Assembly (NCBI RefSeq): GCF_004379255.2
Contig: NC_056037.1
Span: 29,423,012 to 29,487,011 of the forward strand
DNA: 64,000 bases
DNA from: Salvia splendens
Taxonomy: Eukaryota > Streptophyta > Magnoliopsida > Lamiales > Lamiaceae
Direction of reading: 5' to 3'
Part shown: one piece after another, positions 54,123 through 64,000 of the stretch
Position numbering within the stretch: the stretch's first letter is position 1
Layout of the letters: every line of letters begins with the position of its first letter
Translations under genes and position numbers: made by a program
Notes under the pieces: model-generated
The model's database searches: none
Seen by the model: the letters and a program-made list of their open reading frames with translations, nothing else
Told to the model about the DNA's origin: nothing

Positions 54123-54333
54123 CTCTCTCTATTATCGTGAAATATTGTCCACATTTAACTAGTGCGGGTTTTAAGGTGGTAGAATGTAGGTCCTAGTTTT
54201 ACAATAGTATGTTAGTATGATGAGTTGGTGGAAAGTGGGGTTCATTACAACAAATGGAAAAAAGCAAAGTGGGCAATATTTTGCGGACGGATCAAAATGG
54301 CAAAAGTGGACAATGTTTCACGGATGAAGAGAG
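54123..54333. mobile_element. Stowaway-like MITE
   Basis: 211 bp with imperfect TIRs: CTCTCTCTATTATCGTGAAA on the left and, on the reverse complement, CTCTCTTCATCCGTGAAACA on the right. The dinucleotide TA is on both flanks, as in Tc1/mariner-type Stowaway elements. Confidence 0.7.
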
Positions 54334-54491
54334 TAATGAAGATCTGTACTAGAAAAATACTCCCATATACATAAGGTTAAACAATTGTACTTGGAAAAAA
54401 AATTGATGGGATGGGCTTTACGGTTGTAACCATGTACTCCCACATAATATATGTCACACTTTCCTTTTTAGTTTGTCTCACAAAAGATGCT

Positions 54492-54725
54492 TTATCCGTT
54501 CCATAGTAATTGAGGCATTCCTTTCGGCACGGAGATTAAAAAAAATTGTATTAGGTGTGTTAAGTAAAAGGAGAATAAAGTGGAAAATGAAAAAGGTAGA
54601 GAGATGAAGAGAGAATAAAGTAGGTGTGGAGAAATGTGTTGACTTTTACTAAAAAAAGAAATGACTCTATTACTATGGAATGTACAAAAATGACAAAATG
54701 ACTCTATTACTATGGAACAGAGGGA
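54492..54725. mobile_element. Stowaway-like MITE, eroded left end
   Basis: TATCCGTTCCATAGTAATTG on the left pairs with the reverse complement of ATTACTATGGAACAGAGGGA on the right. The right end also has a short internal repeat (ATGACTCTATTACTATGGAA twice). Non-coding. Confidence 0.6.
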
Positions 54726-57700
54726 TATCATATTTCATTTTTTGGAAAAACCTCTCCCATATTAATATAAATATATTATTTTCTCTCTTCACTGAAAACA
54801 CAAAATAACATCTTCTAAAATCATATGTCATTTCTCAAGTATGTCATCTATAATGAGACGAAGTGAGTAGTATTTATATAAAAATGATATTGTCTACTTT
54901 GGGCTAAAATTTAGTGATTTTATTCTTGAAACACGGAAAGCGTTATAAAGTTGGAGTAGTAATTATATATATTGTTGCAACTTACTTGTGAGTTACTATA
55001 TAGTACAATAGTACTTGGTTATGATACAAATCCATTATTTTATAACAAGTTGCTCATTTACTAGCTAGAAAGTTTGATGAATGGAATTGAAGTACGAAGA
55101 TTTTGATGAATACCGGTTGACCATTATGCCGAGTCTCCTTGATTAGTGTCTCACTTTTACTTTTTCATTAGTCACTTAGACACCCACAAATCATATATAG
55201 AATTCAACAATTTTACCAAGATCAAGATTATTTTGGAATAAAAATGTTTTGGACGGTGAGAATAAAAATAGTTGGGTGGTCTGCTTAATCACAAACAAAT
55301 GGACTGAGGCTGTTTAATGTGTTAGGGACAGCACATCGATACCTTGTGAGCTACAAGACAAAAAACCCTTTCAACAATTACCTCCTTTTAATTTCATTAA
55401 TCATTTTTATCCACTAGTTTTATTCAAACAACTCCTTTTTTATGTTCACAATTACTATGTTTCAGTCTTAATTCTATATATGATAGGGTTTCATTTGATA
55501 AAATATCCATATTCGACTATATATGTGTTATAATTTGTATCATACCATCAATACATTATGTACTCCATCATTTGGAGTATGTAATTAAAAATCTAATTAC
55601 AAATTTATTCATGTTTGGCTCAAAAGATAGAATGCCATGTTAGTAATTTTTATATGGATTAAAATATTCTCAGCAATATGTATTTACCATGTAATATGGG
55701 TGCCAATGATAAAATATTAAATTAATGCTTAAAATCCCGCCTACTTATCCTACTAGTTTTAATTTAGTGGGTTAAGTTTAATTGTAACTAATGATGAGTT
55801 TGAATTTACTTTTGTAGTAAAGTCATTCAATTAAAAATATACTATATTGCCACAAACTTCTTACATCATTATGAATAAGTACTCCATTTGTCCACTAATC
55901 CCATTGCTAACTTTTCTTCAATTTGACAAAATTATGGAGTATTATATAAATAATCAGATATTTGGGGAAGAGTGAAATATACTCAGTAAGATTACAACGT
56001 GGATGACAATAAAGTGATGAAGCTAAGTCGGATTAATTAATTAGGCCCCTACATTGATATATAGACAAACTATTAAATAGTTATTGTACTCCCTGATTGG
56101 TTAAAGCTGCATGGGAATTAATTTGAGCCATAATTCCCCTTGACCGGTAATTAATAAGCTGACATTTTTTAGATTTTTCCCTTTGTCGTATATAGTTATA
56201 CCTCATCTATAAAGATCCAATATTTATAAATTATAAATATAATGAATATATTTAGGAAAAAAGAAAAAAAATATATTAATACATGGACTCAAATTTCCAT
56301 AATGTGACTATCTTTGAATTTCTAATTTATAATGAAGGGTCTGAATTTTGATTGTGGCAAGTGAATTATTAGACAAGGATTAGTCAGAGAAAAAAGATTA
56401 GTCTTCTCTTAATCTACAAATAGAGATCATAATAACATGGGAGGAGTCTTAGGCATGTGATCACATGACACTAATTACAACCCATGTGAGACAGTGCATT
56501 TCCCAACTTCATCTGAAATTACGGAACTGCCCCCCAAAGATTTGTGTCTTTCACCCCACGAGGAGGGTATTCTTGTCATTTCACAGAGCCAAGATATCAT
56601 TTTGTTTTGTTCTTGGAAAGCTTGCTTATCTAATTGAGACAGCTAATCTGACATTAGAGTAGTAAATCCTTTTTGAGGGTACAAATATTTTGTTGTAATT
56701 GGGATTAATATTTTAATGCACAGCCTAGATTATTGAGAATCTGCTACCCATCCTCCATTAGGTGTATTAGCAAGTGTCAATAATGGTGAAAATGTCCGAA
56801 TGTACAAATATTTTTCATTTTTCTAATATTATACCTTGTGTAGTAGTAATGTAGTACTATATAAATTATTAAAATTGATAGAATAAAATAAAATTTGGGT
56901 CAGCTCGTAGCCAAACATAAGAATGGAAAAAAAAATACTACTCCTGTGGTTATATTTTCAGAGTAATTACATCATACATATAAAATTTTCATTAATTAAT
57001 GTTTCAAACTAATAAAAAGAGTTTTAAGTTTACATAAATTATAGCACAAAAAGTTTCAATGTATTTCTAGTTAAAACATTTCTTCTTGTTTATTGTATTA
57101 ACTTTTTGTATGACAATTTATTAACTTGAAATACTAATAAAACTTTTTGTATAATTTAGAGTATAAACTAAAATATTTTGTATCAATTTAAAACATTGAT
57201 GAAATATGTATGATGTGATTACCCTACATTTTCGAAAGAACTTGATTATGTGCGGAAATCGAGTTTGATTGAGATTCATTGAAATGTTACATATGAATGA
57301 TTTATAGTTCTAGAATAATATTTGAAATATATGCATGCATCCAATTTTTGGCCGGTGTAAACGTCCCAAATATCCATATTGGAAGATATTATTCACCTTT
57401 TTATTTGAGTCCTCAATAACTCATGTTTTTGCTTTTGGACAGTCCCAAAATCAATGTCTCAATGTTGAAGAAAATATTTAAAACATCTCAATGTTTCAAA
57501 AGTTACAATTTTGTAACCAATGTTTTGTTGCAAATATAAATGGTTTAGTATAAAGCCTAGTACTACTACTTTTGATGGAACACTATCTTATACTTGTGAA
57601 ATGCACATTTAAGGAGGATCTAAAACCATCTCCCACTCTACATATGTGGAAGTTTCATTACATAAAGGGTGGTGGGTACTATTGAGAAAAGGACCAAACA

Positions 57701-58184
57701 CAAAATAAATAAACAAGTACTTAGATTTAAATAAATGCAGAAAGATAGATTATGGGCACAAGTTAAGAGGAGAGCAGCAAACAAGGAGAAAAGAACCAAA
57801 AGCAAGAAAATAATCAATCAAATGTGGTGGGAATTGGGGGACCAATTTTAGGTGATGAATGTAAATAATGAATGTTCCGTTTATAACATTTATTATATGT
57901 AAGAAAGTGAATGCTCAAACTTCCAATAATTTCAACATATATACACATTATTTTTTCACTGTATAATCAACTCAACTATGAACAAGGAATTGTGCATTGA
58001 AATTCAATTAACTTTACATTATTAAACCTTCACAGGTAAATAATTTAAAAACACCCCCCAAAGTTAGGTCATCATCCTTATGAGCCTATTATTCTTGGTG
58101 GATGAATGAATGGTCCAAAATAGGATCTACCTTTTACACATAGACTTATGCTGCATGTAATTCTCAAAATATATTAGCTGACAG

Positions 58185-58719
58185 TAGGGGTGGGAAAAAA
58201 TATCAAAATACCCCATTTACCACACCAAAAATATCAGTTTTTCGGTATATTACAATTTTCGGTACGATACAATACTCTACCGAAATCTTTTGATATGGTA
58301 ACGGTATCAATTTTCTCATACCGCAGTATACCATGGTATACCGAATATTCGGTATATATCGTAGATTCAGTATACTGAATCCTTAATGCATACCAAAAAA
58401 TCAGTATATATTGAAATATTATATTTAATATATTTATATCTAAAGTAGAATTTAAAAGAAAAAATCTCCGAAAATCTTACTTTCAAATTTTTTGCGTATG
58501 GCATATAAAATAGATTTTTTTGCATAATGGTATTACGATATACCGTAAAAGTGCAGTATACCGCAATAACGGTATCAAAAATTAACCATACCGAATTCTC
58601 GGTTGCGATATACTGAAATTTCGGTATGGTAACAATATGATATTTTGTCATACCGCAGTATTCGGTACGGTATACGATATGACGTTCTTAGTACGGTATA
58701 TCGTACCAACCCACCCATA
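58185..58719. mobile_element. Probable hAT-type MITE rich in GGTATACCG-like palindromes
   Basis: TAGGGGTGGG at the left and CCACCCATA at the right form short TIRs. The interior repeats CGGTATA/TATACCG in both orientations and can fold on itself. The target duplication is unclear. Confidence 0.55.
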
Positions 58720-58869
58720 GCAGTAGCTTTTTACTTATAATAATAATAAAATATATATTAAGTCGCATAATCCAACAATTACATATTCAAATTAAATATT
58801 TTTATCTTGAAGCTACATCTAATACACCAATCAAAGGATTAACCCTACAAAAAAAACAGCGAAGATTTC
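58720..58869. other. 3' flank of the UROD gene
   Basis: Short AT-rich stretch, probably the 3' UTR. No other feature seen. Confidence 0.4.
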
Positions 58870-61575
58870 CTAATATCTAAGGCCTTTAGCAACCTCAAAG
58901 AAATGAGCCACATTTTCTTCAGGTGTACCAACTACAATCCCATGTCCAAGATTCAATATATGTTTCCCTTTCCCAGCTTTCCTAACTGTGTCATTTATCC
59001 TCTCAGTGATGAACTCTTTCGACCCGAAAAGGACGCCCGGATCCACGTTGCCCTGCACTGCCACGTCGGGGCCCAGGCGCCTCCTTCCTTCAGCCATGTC
59101 GACAGTCCAGTCCAAGCTGATAACGTCCATGCCCGTGAGGGGCAGCCTCTCGATCAAGCCACCTGAGCCGCTCGCGTACAGGATCAGCGGGAGGTTCGGG
59201 TGGGTGTGCTTCACCGTATCCACGATCTGCTTCAGGTATGGGAGGCTGAACTCCTCAAAATCAACGGGGCTGAGTTCCGTCGCCCACGAGTCAAAGATCT
59301 GAACGGCTTGTGCACCCTTGTCAGCTTGGTACTGGATGTACTTGGCCATGGACGTCGCGAACTTTTGAAGTAAAGCATGAAGGACCTAAACAAGCATTCA
59401 AGATTATGAGATGGAAAACGAAAAGATTCGCGGGCTTCATTAAGACTAATAGATATGGGGATATCGAAACTTTTACCTTTGGCTCCGAGAAAGCCAGTCT
59501 CTTTATCTTCGAGAAGTGCTTTGAGGAACCTCCTTCAACAACATACGAAGCCAGGGTGAACGGTGCCCCAACAAAACCGAGCACTGCTGCTTCATTGTTC
59601 ACCTAACAATGATGCAAATGTGTTGATGAAACAAGGGCATGAAACTGTTCTTAGTGCTCAAGGTAAGGAAATGTGCAACGGAAACGTAAATAATGGCCAA
59701 ATATTGAGAGGAGAAACTACATATCTGATGAGAGCGAAAAGTCATGAACAAGAGAAGAAACCTACCAGTGCATATGTTCAGACAATTATTCCCGAATGTT
59801 GACAAACACAACTTCTAACTGATTCGTGGAAAATGCACATACAATGTATATACAAGAGTCTTTAATCGAAACCAAGCATCAACTCATATTTTGCTCTACA
59901 ACGTGCTACACAATATGAACAATGAATCAAGGTTGGGAATGGTCAGACCTCCTTGCGCAAGATAGTCAAAGCTTCTCCAACATATGGAACTGACTCATCA
60001 GGAGCGAATTCAATCACTTTCTCAACATCAGCAGCGTTGCGTATCGGATCGAATATGATGGGACCCTTGCCTTTCACTATGTCAAATGGTATATTCATAC
60101 CAGTCAAAGGTGTAAGAATATCAGAGAATAAGATCACCTGTAGTACATAAAAAAGATTACACGAATTGATATAGTGATTTCCGTGTTTAAAACGAGACAC
60201 ATCAAGAGACGAGGTTTGTTTCAATTTCAAAAAAAAATCAATGATTAGTAATACCGACAGTTTAACATTAGTTTAATGAGAAAGACATCTCACCCCATCA
60301 GGTTTGAAAACTTTCCATGGCTGAAGAGAGATTTCCACCACAAGATCCACATTTTCTGATCTTTCACGGAAATGCGGATGCTTCTCACAGAGGAGTTGGT
60401 AACTCTATCAAAACCAATCAAACATTTGCCATTTCAGCATAACATATAAAGACTACTCAAAACAATCACATAATCAAAATGAAAGAAGATTGCCTGCTTA
60501 TAAAACAACCAACTATGACAAACCGATTTGTCATAAATACGAACTAGTATTGATATTTTCAACAATATGTAACAAAAGGAGTTAGCTCTTCAACATTTGC
60601 ATATCGAAATCTAATTGTCAATCAATCCCAGAGAATATGATAATCGAGAATACTACTAAGAATTCAGCAGCTACACTTGTTATATGCAGGTATTAAACAA
60701 ACTATCAACCATATCCGAGAAGGGGGAAGCATATTCACATGCTTACTACAATGTGTCATTCTGCTTTAGAACCTAAGGAGTTCTTACTCTCACATAACTC
60801 TAGTCAAACCACAACAGCAGCCCAAAAGTTCTTTTCAAATACGAAACTACATGTTCCCTAGACACTACTCAAATTGAGAAACAATTCGCAACCAAAACAA
60901 TAGCCGCCTTCTTAAGAAAGGTGGTGATAAATAAAAAGAGTTGCATCTGCCTTATAAACCTGCCTTCATGTACCTCCCTGCTTGTCTCATAAGCCAAACA
61001 GGTGGCCTCTCCACTTCCTTCCCCCGTGCAGCATTAAGCAACAATGGCTCGGTGGCATTTACAGCTTTTGGCTCAGCAACAGCACCTACAAACACAGCAT
61101 ATAAACCCAGAAAAGGGTAAGAGCTTGCTATTTTGAAAAACATCCACCGGTAACAAGCAACGAAGCTCATGATCAAGAACACAATGCAAGCGGTTCCCCT
61201 ACAATTCGATAAGAATGATGCCCAACAACCCAAGAAATTGCAGTGCAACAGAAACAACAGAATTGTCCTTCAAAATGCAAAAGCATAAAAATAGTAAGGA
61301 GCCCATCATCAAGATTAAATCTTTATCAAACTAGGTAGGAGTATAACATCAGATTCATCAAATTTCCACATTTTGAGGGAGAGAAAAAAAAGTAAACGGT
61401 TGTCGTGCAAGAAACATCACAACTTCCCAAAATTAATTTTTTTAAAAAAAACATGAGATGGGGAAAAGGGATTACCTCCAACAGAGCAAACGAACTTGGG
61501 TTTGTGATTAGAAAGAGAGGGGAAATTCAATTTAGTGGAAATCGATGAAACTGAGCTGCTGTAAAGGCAAGCCAT
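58870..61575 (-). CDS. UROD: Uroporphyrinogen decarboxylase, plastid form
   Basis: Six exons: 61575-61476, 61085-60964, 60404-60294, 60137-59949, 59602-59477 and 59385-58870. They total 1164 nt, 387 residues. The enzyme converts uroporphyrinogen III to coproporphyrinogen III, the branch toward chlorophyll and heme. Exon 1 encodes a Ser-rich, basic N-terminus typical of a chloroplast transit peptide. The conserved core starts at [13 protein letters not shown]. The catalytic-site Asp is in Leu-Phe-Ser-Asp-Ile-Leu-Thr-Pro (about residue 117). Gly-Phe-Val-Gly-Ala-Pro-Phe-Thr-Leu and the C-terminal His-Ile-Leu-Asn-Leu-Gly-His-Gly are also present. All frames join without error if intron 2 starts with GC (…ATGAAG then GCAGGT). 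Length and motifs match plant UROD (HEME1/HEME2), so it is very likely functional. Confidence 0.95.
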
Positions 61576-63589
61576 CTTTCTTTAGGAAGATCGCTACAAA
61601 AAAATTGAAATGGGAAAATTTATCTCAATGTGAGCGAGTCACTGAAAACGAAAGAGGAAGAAGATGGATGGGTTAACAGAAACATGGGATTGGATTGGAG
61701 ATAGAAGAAAAGATAAGGGAGCGCTATCTGGAAATCTAATTGCGTTTCAATCAGCGTCGTTCAATGGGTCCACAGTCCACTCCATCATACCATCTCAAAG
61801 ATAAAAAATTATTTTCATCTAAAAAATTTGCATATCTAAGAAATTCTCAAAAATATTTACTCCTCCCCACCAAATATAGTTCATATTTGTGATTTTTCAC
61901 TCGGTACACATATATTAGTCACTTTACTTTTTTTATCAGTTTTGATTCCACTAATTCATTATATAAAATTAATATACTTATTCTATGCAACCTAAAATAG
62001 AATTTTTTTTAGTACAAGATTTTATATTCTTATTTTGTGAATTAAGTAGAGAGGGAATAGAGTAAGAGTGAGAAAAAAAAAATAGAGAGAGTAATGTTCT
62101 ATTTTAAGAAATGTGCCATTTAGGGTATGACATTCTAAAAAGAAAAATGTGTCACTTAGGGTGGAAAGAGAGAGCATACAAGTGTAACCCACATTCTACT
62201 ATTTTTTTCACATTTTTTAAATCCCTTATCGAGTTTAATGTGTGTAACATTTGGTGGATGGAGAGTAATTATCTAAAATCAAATTCATTAACAAGTTGTC
62301 TACCCTATCACTAAAGGTTCACAAACCGAATTTGAACCAGTGGCTAACTGCTCGTTTGGAACCATCGGTTCATGAACCAGAACCAAAATCGTGGCACCAG
62401 TTAAGAATAGTGGCTAGTTTCCCGGTTTATCCGAGCCGGTTACTGTTCAAGATTCCGTCGAACCAAAATAACTATACTTATTTGTTGGGCCTATGAATAT
62501 TTGGAACCGACGCTTTAAATTAAGATTGTAAAAAAAATATTTTTATTTATAAAAGTTGATTTTATATTTAATAATCAATTATTATAAATAAATTAATACT
62601 ACTAGAATTTCAAAATAACTATACTTATTTGTTGGGCCTATGAATTGTAAAAGACCATTTTGGTTGTTTCACTTTTATAAAGACATTCTTAAATGTTTTA
62701 TAGGAGTACTTCGATTTCAATGAGGATAAAATATGTTGAAGTACATGTTTATAACATTCATTCTTCATTTTCCAATATGGGATACAAAACTTTCTTTTAT
62801 CTTCTCATTTTCTTTATTTGTTTTGCATTATTCTTTCTCTAAAACAAATTTATAGAAAATAATAGTAACATTAACTAGAATAGTTTAGTTAAATGTGAAT
62901 GTTGCATGTTGCTCATAATTTGCACATTGATAGAATGTGGGCATGTCCAAATAATTGGATTTAAATGTAGGTAAGTTGCTATTTTTTTCAATACATTCTT
63001 TAAATGTGCAATAAAATAATAATTAATACCGTATAATTTGTATAATAATGATAAAGTAGACAATTAATGAATAATACTATAATTTTTATATCTACAAATC
63101 AATATGATCTGTATATTGTTAGACTAATATAATTTTTGTATAATAATTAGGGAAATTGGTCCCTAAAACCATAAACTTTGCCAGTATTTTCTACAAAGTT
63201 TAAAATTAGTATATAATATCACAAACTTTGCATTTTGTTTGGTATTTCCTAGAACATGTCTATTACTATATTTGACTAACTTACGAGGTTTTTTTTATCA
63301 TACTTGACACAATTAAATCAACGTGGTTTTCAACGTGACTTTTTATCCTACATGGTATGAACATTAAAAGTGGTTTAAAACAGCATAAAACAAATCATTG
63401 TTGCCTAAATCACAAGTAAACTCCTAGATATAACGAATCTCACTTAAATATGCAATAAATCGAAATAGCAACGAAAACCTTTGAACTCGAATTCCATTTT
63501 GCAATCAGATTTGAAACTAAGAACTAGGATTAAAATACGGGATCTAAACTAAAATCAACACAAGTTCGTGAATGGAAATAAACCACTAA
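61576..63589. other. UROD promoter region and AT-rich spacer
   Basis: The first ~250 bp should contain the UROD leader and promoter. The rest is AT-rich. A stretch at 62320-62470 with repeated AACCGG/CCGGTT and GGTTCATGAACC motifs looks like a hAT-type MITE remnant. A segment from 63148 (GGGAAATTGGTCCCTAAAAC) resembles the left end of a long-TIR element without a visible partner. No gene. Confidence 0.4.
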
Positions 63590-64000
63590 AACCAAATCTT
63601 GAAAGAAAAGTCACAAGCTTTTGAGAAATTCAAGGTTTGGTGTGCTGAAGTGGAGTCAGAAAAGGGAAAGTCTCTGAAATGTTTAAGAACAGACAATGGT
63701 CTGGAATTTTTATCCTCGGAGTTTCAGAAATATTGTGCTGATAAGGGTATTAAAAGGCATAGAACCGTGCCCAATAATCCCAGCAAAATGGCACAACAGA
63801 AAGAATGAATAGGACACTCATGGAAAGAGTTAGATGCATGATGCTAAGCTTAGGAGTTCCTAAAAAAATATGGGGGGAAGCAGTAACTACCACTGCAATT
63901 CTAGTCAATAAATGCCCATCCACAACCATTGAATTTGACACTCCAGATTACAGATGGTTTGGTAGAAATGGAAGCTACACTCACCTAAGAAGTTTTGGAT
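63590..64000 (+). pseudogene. Ty1/copia integrase fragment, runs off the window
   Basis: Encodes part of a copia-type integrase: Leu-Lys-Glu-Lys-Ser-Gln-Ala-Phe, catalytic Asp in Leu-Arg-Thr-Asp-Asn-Gly-Leu-Glu-Phe, then Gln-Gln-Asn-Gly-Thr-Thr-Glu-Arg-Met-Asn-Arg-Thr with the catalytic Glu, and Trp-Gly-Glu-Ala-Val further on. One base is missing at about 63780, so the first and second halves are in different frames. No LTR or gag lies to the left; the sequence there is unrelated, so this is a 5'-truncated fragment or one with the rest displaced. Confidence 0.85.

Larger units (their letters stand above)
53915..58184. other. Long AT-rich intergenic region
   Basis: 4.3 kb without a supported gene. 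It contains two small MITE-like elements (54123-54333 and 54492-54725). The upstream region of the minus-strand gene lies in its first few hundred bases. A less AT-rich stretch at about 56430-56640 carries a short ORF with no recognisable product. Confidence 0.4.

Overview
The window is nuclear DNA of a flowering plant, almost certainly a eudicot. It has spliced host genes with GT-AG introns, AT-rich intergenic DNA, plant-type Ty3/gypsy (Tekay and Tat), Ty1/copia, MULE, Harbinger, Stowaway-like and SINE elements. A Lamiales-like source is only a guess from general resemblance. Roughly two thirds of the window is transposon. All splice junctions below were set by hand from reading frame, splice consensus and remembered family sequence.

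Layout. Positions 1-1485 are a diverged direct copy of 44721-46213, which is the 3' end and downstream flank of a malectin-like/LRR gene and includes a Harbinger-type MITE. Positions 1699-12846 are a minus-strand Tekay-type (chromodomain) Ty3/gypsy element with 2.5-2.8 kb LTRs, a decayed gag-pol and an intact extra ORF upstream of gag. It sits in an intron of a minus-strand YAK1-type kinase gene (13105-16607) whose 3' half is absent from the window. Positions 18083-39251 are a Mutator-like element (MULE) with a 9-bp target-site duplication. It is enlarged by a solo LTR (19739-22029) and by a plus-strand Tat-type element (24354-38758). A second, minus-strand copy of the same Tat family (30270-38570) is inserted in the 3' LTR of the first. 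Every layer has its own target-site duplication, so the order of insertion can be read directly.

Positions 39803-40833 are a long-TIR DNA element carrying a tRNA-derived SINE. Positions 41734-44790 are a complete nine-exon gene for a secreted malectin-like/LRR protein without a kinase domain. Positions 46941-51322 hold two foldback elements, each with tandem repeats in opposite orientations on its two arms. A single-exon conserved plant gene lies at 53228-53914 (minus), followed by about 4.3 kb of AT-rich DNA with small MITEs. A complete six-exon plastid uroporphyrinogen decarboxylase gene lies at 58870-61575 (minus) and appears to use one GC-AG intron. The window ends inside a broken Ty1/copia integrase.

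The host genes are unrelated: chlorophyll/heme synthesis, a growth-regulating kinase, an apoplastic malectin-LRR protein and an unknown protein. Nothing suggests they act together. The most interesting biology is in the Tat pair. The inner copy looks young and autonomous, with LTRs identical by eye and intact ORFs. Its gag-pro and pol share one frame, separated by a single UAG in the CAR-YYA context known for efficient stop-codon readthrough. The two opposed copies also form a multi-kilobase inverted repeat that could make hairpin RNA.
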